A DNA stretch of 64,000 bases from contig NZ_JQKO01000001.1 in assembly GCF_000746085.1 (NCBI RefSeq), forward strand, positions 596,575-660,574, in the 5' to 3' direction. Under the pieces are notes generated by a model that did not search any database, was not told the origin of the DNA, and saw nothing but the letters and a program-made list of their open reading frames with translations. Source of the stretch: Methylocapsa aurea (lineage in GTDB: Bacteria > Pseudomonadota > Alphaproteobacteria > Rhizobiales > Beijerinckiaceae). Positions 37,428 to 47,200 of this stretch are shown here, in pieces (positions within the stretch are counted from its first letter, which is position 1; every line of letters begins with the position of its first letter). The position numbers and the translations under genes were made by a program.

Positions 37428-37808
37428 ATGCCGCTCGTTCGCATCTCGCTCTTGAAGGGAAAATCGCGCGCCTATCGCAAAGCCATTCAGGACGGCGTCT
37501 ATCAGGCCATGCGCGAGGCCTTCGATGTCCCGGAAGATGATTGCTTCATGCTGATCGATGAATATAAGCCGAGCAATTTTATCTACAGCCACAGCTATCT
37601 GGGCATCATCCGCGACGACGATCTGGCAATCATTCAAATCACCGCGAACAACACCCGGACGCTTGAGAAAAAGAAGGCGCTCTACGCCCGCGTCGTGGAG
37701 TTGCTTGCGGAGAACCCCGGCGTGAGGCCGGAAAATATATTCATCAATCTCGTCGAGGTGCAGAAGGAGAATTGGTCCTTCGGAAACGGAATCGCGCAAT
37801 ATGGGTGA
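37428..37808 (+). CDS. Tautomerase family protein (4-oxalocrotonate tautomerase superfamily)
   Basis: 126 residues from the ATG at 37428, chosen because tautomerases need Pro directly after the initiator Met as the catalytic base, and this start gives MPLVRISLLKGKSRAYRKAI. Earlier in-frame starts would bury that proline. The protein continues with VYQAMREAFDVPEDDCFMLI and later VRPENIFINLVEVQKENWSFG, typical of the longer bacterial tautomerases. Substrate unknown. It follows the FAD-linked oxidase gene by 42 bases and may be in its operon. Confidence 0.88.
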   Translation: MPLVRISLLKGKSRAYRKAIQDGVYQAMREAFDVPEDDCFMLIDEYKPSNFIYSHSYLGIIRDDDLAIIQITANNTRTLEKKKALYARVVELLAENPGVRPENIFINLVEVQKENWSFGNGIAQYG

Positions 37809-37812
37809 GGCG

Positions 37813-38106
37813 TCACTGCGCCGCGCGAGGCTGCATGCTGGTTGGAAACGGGATAAGAGCCACCATGAAACGCCGCAAGTCCTGGGCGATTTCAGAATCG
37901 GCTTTGAGGGCGGCGAGACTTCGCGGCGAGGGAATGTCCTGGCCGCTTTCGATCATCGCTTCGGCCCAGAATTCGAGAGCCTCGGCCGCGTTCAACATCG
38001 CCTCATCCAGCGTATCGCCAGCGGAGACGCAGCCCGGCAGATCGGGAAACCAGACGCCGACGGCCTTGCCCTCCTCCTATTCAACGATGGCGACGCAGTG
38101 GGTCAT
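37813..38106 (-). pseudogene. hicB: HicB antitoxin gene broken by an early stop
   Basis: The minus-strand frame opens ATG at 38106 as MTHCVAIVE, meets TAG at 38077-38079 (codon 10), and continues without further stops as EEGKAVGVWFPDLPGCVSAG and DTLDEAMLNAAEALEFWAEA. That is the HicB_like antitoxin fold, complete except for the stop. The remaining open part from 37998 lacks the fold's first strands. No hicA gene is found on either side. Antitoxins of this family block the HicA mRNA interferase and repress their operon. The locus may be a dead remnant. Confidence 0.75.
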
Positions 38107-38144
38107 GCCAAGTCGATAGCCTATTTCAAATCAACAGAACCTAA

Positions 38145-38247
38145 GCCCTCACCCTGAGGAGGCCTGAAAGGCCGTCTCGAAGGGCGAGGGCGCTCGGGAC
38201 GCATCCTTCGAGACGCCCGCTTCGCGGGCTCCTCAGGATGAGGATGC
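38145..38247. repeat. Palindromic intergenic repeat (CCTCACCCTGAGGAG type)
   Basis: CCCTCACCCTGAGGAG on the left is mirrored by CTCCTCAGGATGAGGAT on the right, with inner arms GTCTCGAAGG and CCTTCGAGAC. The unit is known to me as a widespread repeat in Bradyrhizobium, Rhodopseudomonas, Methylobacterium and relatives. One copy is present, between the hicB remnant and uvrD. Confidence 0.75.
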
Positions 38248-38330
38248 GGCCTTGAGAGAGCTCGCCATTCTTTGCTTGTGCGCCGACTGGTGGGTTGTTC
38301 ACATCGAGCCTTGGCGCAGGACATTCTTTC

Positions 38331-40733
38331 CTACCCCGCCTGTACAAAACTCTCCAGCACCAGCTTGCGGCCGGCCTTGTCGAAATCCACTGTCAGCTTG
38401 TTGCCGTCCACCGCCGCCACCGCGCCATAGCCGAATTTGACGTGGAACACCCGCGCGCCTTTCACAAAGCCCGAGGCGGCGCTCGACTTGGCGACGAGTT
38501 CGCCCTCGATCTGCATTGGACCGCGCCGCCCGGAGCCTTGATTGAATCCGCTTTGCTTGAAGCTCTCGCCTTTCGCTTGCGCCTGCCGCGTCTCCTCGCC
38601 GCGGCGCTGGGCGCGCTGCCAACCTGGCGTCGCATAGGACGAGCCATAGCTGTCCATATTGGCGAAACGCGATTGCGCATAGCCGCCATAGGCCGCGCCC
38701 GAGGCCGCCTCGACCACGTCAACATGGTCGGCAGGCAATTCGTCCAGAAAACGCGAGGGAATCGTCGTCTGCCAAAGCCCGTGAATGCGCCGGTTGGTGG
38801 CGAAGTAGATTTTGGCGCGGCGCTTGGCCCTTGTCAGGCCGACATAGGCGAGCCGCCGCTCCTCCTCGAGGCCGGCGCGCCCGGATTCATCGAGCGAGCG
38901 CTGATGCGGAAAAAGCCCCTCCTCCCAGCCCGGCAAAAAAACGGTTTCGAATTCGAGGCCCTTGGCGCCATGCAAAGTCATGATCGAGACACGCGCGCCG
39001 GCTTCCTTGTCCCCTGCCTCCATCACCAGCGAGATATGTTCGAGAAAGGCGCCAAGATCGGGGAACTCCTCCATCGAACGGACGAGTTCCTTCAGATTTT
39101 CGAGCCGCCCCGCCGCCTCGGCGGTCCGGTCCTTGCGCCACATGTCGGTGTAACCCGATTCCTCCAAAATCATTTCGGCGAGTTCGCCTTGCGGCTTGGA
39201 ATCGATCAGACCAGCCCAGCGGGAAAAATCGCTCAAGAGGCTGCGCAGGGTCTGGCGCTGCTTGGGCTTCAGCTCCTCGGTCTCGACCATGTTTTGCGCC
39301 GCCTGCATCAAGGGGATGCGCTGGCGCCGCGCATAATCATGCAGGAGTTGCAACGTGGCGTCGCCAAGGCCGCGCTTGGGCAGGTTGAAGATCCGCTCGA
39401 AGGCGAGATCGTCGGCGGGCTGCGCGACGCAGCGCAGATAGGCCAGCGCGTCGCGAATTTCGGCGCGCTCGTAAAACCGCGGACCGCCGATCACCCGATA
39501 AGGCAGGCCCAATGTGATGAAGCGCTCCTCGAATTCGCGCATCTGAAATGAGGCGCGCACCAGGATCGCGATCTCCTCCAGGCCGTGGCCTTGGCGCTGC
39601 AATTGTTCGATCTCTTCGCCAACGCCGCGCGCCTCCTCCTCTGAGTCCCAGACGCCTGTGACGGTGGGCTTTTCACCCAATTCGTCATCGGTGAAAAGCG
39701 TCTTGCCAAGCCGCCCCTCGTTATGCGCGATGAGCGAAGCGGCGGTCGCGAGAATATGGCCGGTGGAGCGATAATTGCGCTCGAGCCGGATGACTTTGGC
39801 ACCCGGAAAATCAACCTCGAAACGCAGAATATTATCGACCTCGGCGCCGCGCCAGCCATAGATCGATTGATCGTCGTCGCCGACGCAGCAGACATTATGG
39901 CGGCCTTGCGCAAGAAGCCTCAGCCACAAATATTGGACCGTGTTGGTGTCCTGATATTCGTCGACGAGCATATAGCGGAAACGCTCCTGATAAAGCTTCA
40001 GAATGTCGGGATTGTCGCGCAGCAACCGCAACGACTCCAGCAGGAGATCGCCGAAATCGGCGGCGTTGAGGATTTTCAGCCGCTCCTGATAGAGCGCATA
40101 AAGCTGGCCGCCCTTGCCATTGGCGAAGGCTGCGGCCTCTCCGGCCGGCACATGCGCCGGGTCGAGGCCGCGATTTTTCCAAGCGTCGATCTGATAGGCG
40201 AGGGCGCGCGCGGGCCAGCGTTTGTCGTCGACATTCTCGGCTTGCAAAACCTGCTTCAAAAGCCGGATCTGATCATCCGTATCGAGAATGGTGAAGCCGG
40301 ATTTGAGGCCGACGAGTTCGGCGTGGCGGCGCAGGATCTTGGTCGAAATCGCATGAAACGTGCCGAGCCAAGGCATGCCTTCGGCGACAGGACCGGCGAT
40401 GGCGCCGACCCGCTCCTTCATTTCCCGCGCCGCCTTGTTGGTGAAGGTCACGGCGAGGATCTCATGCGCCCTGGCGCGGCCTTGGCCGATGATATGGGCG
40501 ATCTTCGTCGTGAGAACGCGGGTCTTGCCGGTGCCCGCGCCGGCGAGCACCAGAACCGGACCGTCCATCGCCTCGATCGCCGCGCGCTGCTCGGGGTTCA
40601 GCCCGTCGAGATAGCGCTGGCCGCCCGCCGCGGCTCGGGCGCGCGCGGCGATGCCGCCGGGATTGGGCGGCGGGGCATCGAGATCGGCGAGGGAAAACGG
40701 ATCGGTCAAGTCGTCACGGGCTCCTGCGCGCAA
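38331..40733 (-). CDS. uvrD: UvrD/PcrA family DNA helicase
   Basis: 800 residues. Walker A is LAGAGTGKTRVL (residues about 63-74), then VTFTNKAAREMKERVG, the DEAQ-like motif II MLVDEYQDTNTVQYLWL, CCVGDDDQSIYGWRGA, and later motifs LERNYRSTGHILATA, HGAKGLEFETVFLPGWEEG. A C-terminal tail (AAVDGNKLTVDFDKAG) resembles the Tudor-like domain of PcrA/UvrD. The helicase unwinds 3'-5' in nucleotide excision and mismatch repair. Length is about 70 residues longer than Escherichia coli UvrD. It stands alone. Confidence 0.95.
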   Translation of the reverse strand: MRAGARDDLTDPFSLADLDAPPPNPGGIAARARAAAGGQRYLDGLNPEQRAAIEAMDGPVLVLAGAGTGKTRVLTTKIAHIIGQGRARAHEILAVTFTNKAAREMKERVGAIAGPVAEGMPWLGTFHAISTKILRRHAELVGLKSGFTILDTDDQIRLLKQVLQAENVDDKRWPARALAYQIDAWKNRGLDPAHVPAGEAAAFANGKGGQLYALYQERLKILNAADFGDLLLESLRLLRDNPDILKLYQERFRYMLVDEYQDTNTVQYLWLRLLAQGRHNVCCVGDDDQSIYGWRGAEVDNILRFEVDFPGAKVIRLERNYRSTGHILATAASLIAHNEGRLGKTLFTDDELGEKPTVTGVWDSEEEARGVGEEIEQLQRQGHGLEEIAILVRASFQMREFEERFITLGLPYRVIGGPRFYERAEIRDALAYLRCVAQPADDLAFERIFNLPKRGLGDATLQLLHDYARRQRIPLMQAAQNMVETEELKPKQRQTLRSLLSDFSRWAGLIDSKPQGELAEMILEESGYTDMWRKDRTAEAAGRLENLKELVRSMEEFPDLGAFLEHISLVMEAGDKEAGARVSIMTLHGAKGLEFETVFLPGWEEGLFPHQRSLDESGRAGLEEERRLAYVGLTRAKRRAKIYFATNRRIHGLWQTTIPSRFLDELPADHVDVVEAASGAAYGGYAQSRFANMDSYGSSYATPGWQRAQRRGEETRQAQAKGESFKQSGFNQGSGRRGPMQIEGELVAKSSAASGFVKGARVFHVKFGYGAVAAVDGNKLTVDFDKAGRKLVLESFVQAG

Positions 40734-41000
40734 CCAAAAAGCGAATCATGACGCTTTCTTTGCATTATGCGCGAATTCGGCAAGCGCTCAATTCCAGCGG
40801 CTTCGGCGCGCTCGCTTAAGCCGCACTCTCACGCCAAGGGCGATCGCGCCAGCGCGGCAGGCCTGGGCAAAATGGCGCATATTGGCCGCGTCACAATCTT
40901 GTAGCACATTGGAGCGAGCGTAAGCGCTCGCGATTTTTCCTGCTCGGTTCCGCCCAAATTGTCGCCGCGAGCTGATCCCGCGATCTTATAGGAGTGCGCC

Positions 41001-43142
41001 GTGAAAGACGAGCTGAAGGAGCGCTTTCGCCGCCTCGTCGAGGAGACCCGGTCCGCTCGCGACCATGTGCGCGGATTGGTCGCCGCCAAGCGCTGGACCG
41101 AAGCTGAACCGGATCGCGGCCGCATGATGCGGTTCATGTCGCGAAAGGCCGACATGTCGGCGCCGCGAGGGAAGGAAGCCCTGATTGGAGACACCGTCGA
41201 CCTGCAGGCGGCTAGCTTCCTCCCCGAGGGAGCGCAGGCGCGCCGCGCCGTCGCTTATGTCGAGGTCTCCGGACCAAAATCCTCCACCGCCGGAACCGGC
41301 TTTCTGATCAGCCCGAATCTCTTCATCACCAATCAGCATGTGATAGAAGACGCCGACGCGGCGCGCGGGGCGCAGATCATTTTCGACCGCGAAGCTGATG
41401 AACTGGGGCGCCCAAGAAGCACCAGCGCGTTTCTCCTCGACCCCGACCGCTTTGCATTATTTTCGCCCGTGGACGCGCTCGATTATGCGGTGATCGCGGT
41501 CGGGCCGTTGAATTCCGGCGCCGGCTCGATCGAGGATTTCGGCTTTTGCGCCCTCTCCAATCGTCCCGACAAGCACGCGATCGGCATGAGCGTCAACATC
41601 ATACAGCATCCGCTTGGGTGGCCGAAGATGATCGCCTTGCGCAACAACATGCTGCAATTCCGAACCGACAGAACGCTTCTCTATGAAACCGATACAGATC
41701 ATGGCTCCTCGGGCGCGCCGGTCTTCAACGACGAGTGGGAGCTGATCGCCCTGCATCATTACGGCGAGCCCTTTCTTGAGCGGTCCGACGAGACGGGCCA
41801 TCCAATCAGCGCCACCGTGAACGAGGGCGTGCGCATCAGCGCGATCTATGACGATCTGGAGGCGCGGCTCGCCACGCTCGATCCCCTCCGGCAAAGCCTG
41901 CTGCGCGAGGCGCTCGCCTACGACAAGCAGGCGCAAGCGCGCCCGGCCGGGCGAAGGCTCGACCCGCCCCGCCCGGCCAAAGCTCCAGCCGAGTCCATTC
42001 CCCTCGATCCCACGGGAGCCCGCATGCCGATTCCATCGAACAACCCCGATTCGCAGCAGCAACAGCCAATTCCGCAAGATCAACAAGAACTGCGCATCAC
42101 GATTCCGATCGAAATCACCGTGCGAATTGGCGCAGGAGGCGCGGCGACAGGCGCGAGCGTGCGGCAAGAACCGCCGCCCGCGCGAACGCTGTCGCGCGCC
42201 GCCGAAGCGCTCAAGGTCGATCAGGATTACAGCAATCGCACCGGATATGATCCGGCATTCATCCTCGGCGCCGAGGTTCCACTGCCAACGCCCAGCGCGG
42301 ATCTCGCCAAGCAGGTGGCGGCTCTGCGCGCCGGCGAACCAAACGCCGAAGATGGCGAGCTGAAATACGAACATTTCAGCATCAAGATGAACAAGGGCAA
42401 GCGCGTCGCCATCTTTAGCGCGACCAACATCGACGGCGAGACCTATCAAAACGTCGATCGCAAGAGCGGCAAGGTCGCCGATGCCGCCGAAGCCGAGCGA
42501 TGGTTCAATGATCCAAGAATCAGCGCAAGCTTCTTCCTCGGCCAGTCCTTCTATTCGGATTGGTCCGACTTTTTCGACCGCGGCCATCTCACCCGCCGTT
42601 CGGACCCCACCTGGGGCCCCTCGGACGAGGCCGAGCGCGCCAACGCCGACACATTCCATTTCACCAATTGTTCGCCGCAACACTTCCGCTTCAACCAGAC
42701 AACGCCGTTTTGGCAGGGCGCGGAGCGCTACGTGCTGGAGAATGGGGCGCTCGTCGAAGACTCGCGAAAGCGCATCTGCGTCTTCCAGGGACCGATTTTC
42801 GACGACCGCATCGACATGCTGGCCGACGCGGTGCAGATTCCCTCATCCTTTTTCAAGGTGATCGTCTGGAAGGGCGCGCGCGGCCTCAAGGCGGTCGGCC
42901 TCGTGGTCGATCAGCGCAACCTTCTGTCGGAGTCGCGCCGCAGCCTCGGTTCGCCAAAAGACGTTCCTTCCATCGACGTATCGCAATGGCGCATGGCGAT
43001 CGCCGCGATCGAAAAGCGCACTGGCCTCGATTTCGGTCCCGCGATCAGGGCCGCGGATACGATCAGCCAAGGCCCGCAGCCAAGGGTTGGGGAGGAAGCG
43101 GTCTTTCTGATCAAGTCCCTCGCCGATCTTCTGCCAGCCTGA
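41001..43142 (+). CDS. Trypsin-like protease fused to a DNA/RNA non-specific endonuclease
   Basis: 713 residues, GTG start with a GGAG site. Residues about 80-260 are a trypsin-like domain: His 113 (LFITNQHVIED), Asp 161 (DALDYAVIAVG), Ser 237 (TDHGSSGAPVF). A Pro/Gln-rich linker (about 305-400, with IPIEITVRIG) follows. Residues about 410-700 form a beta-beta-alpha-metal endonuclease of the NUC1/EndoG type, with DRGHLTRRSD at 526-535 (His 529 the general base) and TFHFTNCSPQHFRFNQ holding the metal-binding Asn. The protein has no signal peptide. Each domain is well known; fused, they suggest that proteolysis could gate the nuclease (inference). The neighbours uvrD and aldo/keto reductase give no clue. 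Confidence 0.9.
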   Translation: MKDELKERFRRLVEETRSARDHVRGLVAAKRWTEAEPDRGRMMRFMSRKADMSAPRGKEALIGDTVDLQAASFLPEGAQARRAVAYVEVSGPKSSTAGTGFLISPNLFITNQHVIEDADAARGAQIIFDREADELGRPRSTSAFLLDPDRFALFSPVDALDYAVIAVGPLNSGAGSIEDFGFCALSNRPDKHAIGMSVNIIQHPLGWPKMIALRNNMLQFRTDRTLLYETDTDHGSSGAPVFNDEWELIALHHYGEPFLERSDETGHPISATVNEGVRISAIYDDLEARLATLDPLRQSLLREALAYDKQAQARPAGRRLDPPRPAKAPAESIPLDPTGARMPIPSNNPDSQQQQPIPQDQQELRITIPIEITVRIGAGGAATGASVRQEPPPARTLSRAAEALKVDQDYSNRTGYDPAFILGAEVPLPTPSADLAKQVAALRAGEPNAEDGELKYEHFSIKMNKGKRVAIFSATNIDGETYQNVDRKSGKVADAAEAERWFNDPRISASFFLGQSFYSDWSDFFDRGHLTRRSDPTWGPSDEAERANADTFHFTNCSPQHFRFNQTTPFWQGAERYVLENGALVEDSRKRICVFQGPIFDDRIDMLADAVQIPSSFFKVIVWKGARGLKAVGLVVDQRNLLSESRRSLGSPKDVPSIDVSQWRMAIAAIEKRTGLDFGPAIRAADTISQGPQPRVGEEAVFLIKSLADLLPA

Positions 43143-43287
43143 AATCCGGTCGTCGGCGAGCAGCGGGGGCGGCGCAGAACCGATGGCGCGGCGTTTTCGC
43201 CGGGCGCCTGCGCATGGACAGAATTGCCCGCGTCCTTTCTAAGTTTATTCTCTTGATCGCGCCGTCGATCGATTGGAAGAATGAGCC

Positions 43288-44235
43288 ATGGAAAAACGCG
43301 CCCTCGGACGAACAGGACTTCACATCGCCCCGCTGGCGTTAGGCGGCAACGTCTTCGGCTGGACCGCCGACGAGGCGACCTCTTTCTCCATCATCGACGC
43401 TTTTGTCGAGCGCGGCTTTTCCCTGATCGACACAGCCGACGTCTATTCGATCTGGGTTCCCGGCCACGAGGGCGGAGAATCCGAGACGATCATCGGCAAC
43501 TGGCTGCAACGCGGCGGCGCGCGCGACAAGATCCACATCGCGACGAAAGTCGGCATGGATATGCACGCGGCCGGCAAAGGCCTCTCCAAAGCCCATATCA
43601 TCCAATCGGCCGAGGCCTCCCTGCGGCGCCTGCGAACCGACCACATCGACCTCTATCAGGCGCATGTTGACGACGTCTGGACGCCGCTTGAGGAAACGCT
43701 GGAGGCCTTCGCGACCCTTGTGCAAGCGGGCAAGGCGCGCGCCATCGGGGCCTCCAATTATGTCGCGCCGCGGCTCAAAGAGGCATTGGCCTTGAGCAAG
43801 GACAAAGGAATTCCCCGCTACGAATGCCTGCAGCCGCTCTACAATCTGGTCAACCGGGCGCTGTTCGAAGGCCCCCTGCAGAAGCTCTGCCTTGAGGAAG
43901 GTTTAGGCGTCATCCCTTATTACGCCTTGGCCGCCGGCTTCCTCACCGGAAAATACCGCAAGCTTGAAGATGTCGAAGGAAAGCCGCGCGGCAAAACCGT
44001 CGCCCATTATCTCGATCCGCGCGGGCTCGATATTTTAGGCGAGCTGGACAAGATCGCGGCGCGCTATCAAGCGAGCCCGGCGCAGATCGCGCTCGCCTGG
44101 CTTATCGCCCAGCCCGGCGTCACTGCCCCGATCGTCAGCGCGACGAGCCTTCAGCAGTTTGAAGAAATCGCCAAAGCCGCGACGATCGATCTCGACGCGC
44201 AAGCGCTGCAAAGGCTCGACAGGGTCAGCGCATGA
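43288..44235 (+). CDS. Aldo/keto reductase
   Basis: 315 residues. It begins KRALGRTGLHIAPLALGGNV, and the TIM-barrel core has FSLIDTADVYSIW (catalytic Asp and Tyr), IATKVGM (Lys), and LRRLRTDHIDLYQAHVDD (His). The NADPH-binding end is LAWLIAQPGVTAPIVSATS. It falls in the AKR5/11 or YajO-like group of general oxidoreductases. The ATG is preceded by an AAGAATGAG purine site. No pathway is suggested by neighbours. Confidence 0.92.
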   Translation: MEKRALGRTGLHIAPLALGGNVFGWTADEATSFSIIDAFVERGFSLIDTADVYSIWVPGHEGGESETIIGNWLQRGGARDKIHIATKVGMDMHAAGKGLSKAHIIQSAEASLRRLRTDHIDLYQAHVDDVWTPLEETLEAFATLVQAGKARAIGASNYVAPRLKEALALSKDKGIPRYECLQPLYNLVNRALFEGPLQKLCLEEGLGVIPYYALAAGFLTGKYRKLEDVEGKPRGKTVAHYLDPRGLDILGELDKIAARYQASPAQIALAWLIAQPGVTAPIVSATSLQQFEEIAKAATIDLDAQALQRLDRVSA

Positions 44236-44288
44236 GCGCCATGATGGCGGCGCTTTCTCGCGGCCTCCGTTCGAACAGATAGACGAAT

Positions 44289-47200
44289 TTGCGCGACAGC
44301 CTGACCGTTCTCGCCGTCCTGCTGATCCTCCTCCTGACCGCCGCCCTGGTCGGCCCTTATTTCGTCGATTGGCGGGCGCAGCGGGAGCTTATCGAGGTGC
44401 GGCTGACGCAAGCCATTGGCGAGCCGGCCCATATCGGCGGCGCGATCGAACTCAGACTATTGCCGACCCCCTATCTCAGCCTCGAAAATGTCGAACTGGC
44501 CGACGAGACCGCGCCGATCCGCCTCGCCGTCGCGAAATTGCGGATCGAGATCGCAATCGCCCCGCTCCTGCGCGGTGAAATCGACTTCATCGAGGCGCTC
44601 TTCGAGGCGCCGCGCCTCGATCTGACCCTTGCCGCCGACGGTTCGTTTCCCATTCCTCGGCAGCCGCCGGCCTTGGCCGCCAACATGCGCTTCGAGCGAA
44701 TCGCCATCGAAAAAGGAACGCTTGCGATCCAGGACCCGGCAAGGCGTCGCAGCCTCGTTTTGGAGGAGATCGCGCTCGACGCCGAGGCGGCATCCGTTTC
44801 GGGTCCGTTCAAAGGCAGCGGCGCGCTCAAAATTGCGGGAGAGCGGAACGCCTTTCGCTTTTCAGCCAATGCGAGCGAGGAAAGCCGGCTGAAGCTCAAA
44901 CTCATTGTCGATGCGAGCGCGCGCCGTCCGCGCGCGGATCTCGACGGGGTCCTTTCCTTGGTCGGCGGGGAAGGCCATTTCTTATCGCCAAGTTTCAGCG
45001 GCGCCGCAAAATTCCAGGATTTACCCGATCCGCCCTGGCGTCTTTCGGGCTGGCTCAATGTCGATTCCCGCAAGGCCGGCCTCGCCAATCTGGATCTGCG
45101 CATTGGCGACGAGGACCGTCCCTTGAGCGCGACGGGCGAAGCTGAACTGGACTGGTCCGCTGCGCCCAAGGCGCGCGCGCGCCTGCGCTCCAGCCCGATC
45201 GATCTCGACCGCTGGTTCGCCGCCAACGGCGGCGCGCCTACGCCGGCATCCTTTTTGGCGGGCCTTCAAAGCGCTCTCGCCGCCGCCCCGCCCTGGCCGC
45301 TCGAATTGTCCTATGGCGCGGAGAATTTGAGGCTTGGAGGCGAGACCTTCAAAGATCTTTCGACAAATCTGGTCTTAGGCGCTGGTCAAGCCGCATGGCT
45401 TCGCTTCGAAGCCCAAGGTCCAGGCCAGTCGCGCCTCTCTTTCGACGGCGGCGTGCAGATGCAGCCCCTGCCCGGCTTCGAGGGCAGAATCGCGGCGCGC
45501 GCGGCGGACTGGCGCGGACTAAGGGATTGGTTTGCCGTAATGGCGCCACAATTGGCTCCGGCGCTGAAGGGCCTGCCCTTTCGCGCGATCGACGCCGCGG
45601 CGCAGGCCCATGTTTCGCCCACAGGGATTCGCATCGCCAATCTCGACATGATGCTCGATGGATCGACAGTGTCGGGAACGGCCGAATATGCGCCGGCGAC
45701 CCCGGACCTGCCGTCGCGCCTTGCCGCCGAACTCGTTGCGGCGTCGCTCGATCTTTCCGGCCTGCCCGCCAGCCTGCCCGACCTGCAAGGCCCGGTGACA
45801 GGCATGGACCTTTCGCTGCGCTTTGGCGCCAAGGCGCTGACGCTCGGGCGAATCGGACAAGGCAAGAGCGACCTCGGCGCGCTCGACGTCAAGTTGGTCA
45901 AGCAAGGCGCGCGCATCGAGCTCGAGGAGTTCACCTGGGAAGGATTGGACGGCGCCGTCGTGACGGCGAGCGGCGCCCTTTCGAAACAAGCGGCCCATAT
46001 CGACGCCAAAGTCGAAGCGGCGCGGCCCGGCGGGCTCATCGATCTGGTGGGCTTCCTTGCGCCTAGTCCGGCGACGGCGTTTCTGCGGTCGCGCGCGGCG
46101 GCCTTGAGCCCGGCGGATGTGACTGTGACGGCCGATGCCGTCTTTGCCGGCGGACACGTCGACCTCACGGCTCTCACGCTGGAGGGAAAGGGCGGGGGGA
46201 CGCAAATTTCCGCCACGGCCAGGCCTGATCCCACCCATCCCGGACATATGCAGATCGCAGCAGCGCTCGACGCCAAGGAGAGCCCGGCTCTCCTGCTTTT
46301 GCTTGGGGCTCCCAGCGCGTCCGACAGCGGACTGGGACCAGGCCATATTGACATCAGCGCACACGGACCCGCTGGCGAAATGCTCGAAGCGCGCATCAAG
46401 GCGCTCCTCGCTGGGACGGCCTTCGACTTTCAGGGACAGATGAATGCCGACCTCGCGCGGCCTTCCATCGCGGGCGAGCTGCATCTCTTCACCAAGGATG
46501 CATCGCCCTTGCTGCGCGCCGCCGGGCTGGCTTTGCCGGATTTTTCGACAAAACTTCCGACCGATTTTTCCGCCGCGCTGATCTGGAGCAAAGACCGGCT
46601 CGAAGCGCAAAATATCAAAGGCGGGATCGCCAATGGCCGGCTCGCCGGCTCGCTGGCCTATGGAAAGACCTCCGGCGGCGACAAAATGCTGACCGGCGAC
46701 ATCGCCATCGAGAAGACGTCGATGACGACGCTGTTCGCTCTCCTGCTTGGCCCGCCGCAACCGGCCAGGGTGGCGGAGGCCTGGTCGAGCCTGAAATTCG
46801 CCTCGCCGGACTTCGATTTGCCGGCCAGCGCATTGGCTCTGACCCTCCGGAGTCTGGAGCTTCCGTCCGGCCTATCCGCAAGACCCGCGCGGCTGACTCT
46901 CGAGGCCGCGCCTGGCCGTCTCGCGCTGCGCGATCTTCAGCTAAAATTTGGCGAGGGAGCCGCCAAGGGCGAGGTCGATTTGCGGCGCGAGGGCGCAACC
47001 GTCGCGCTCCAGGCCCGCCTCGCGCTCGATGACATAGCTTTCGATCTTCCGGGCGGACGCGGCCGGATCAGCGCCAGTCTCGACATCGCCGGGACGGGGC
47101 AGAGCGCGGATGCGCTGATGGCGGGGCTCGCCGGCTCCGGTCATGCGGCCATCGCCGATTTGACCGCGCCATCCTGCGACCCTTCGGCCCCGGCGCGCGT

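Noticed and set aside
41457..42683. Minus-strand frame of 408 codons opposite the protease-endonuclease gene
   Set aside because: Could have been read as an antitoxin or immunity gene, but it has no recognisable fold and is explained by codon bias of the plus-strand gene.
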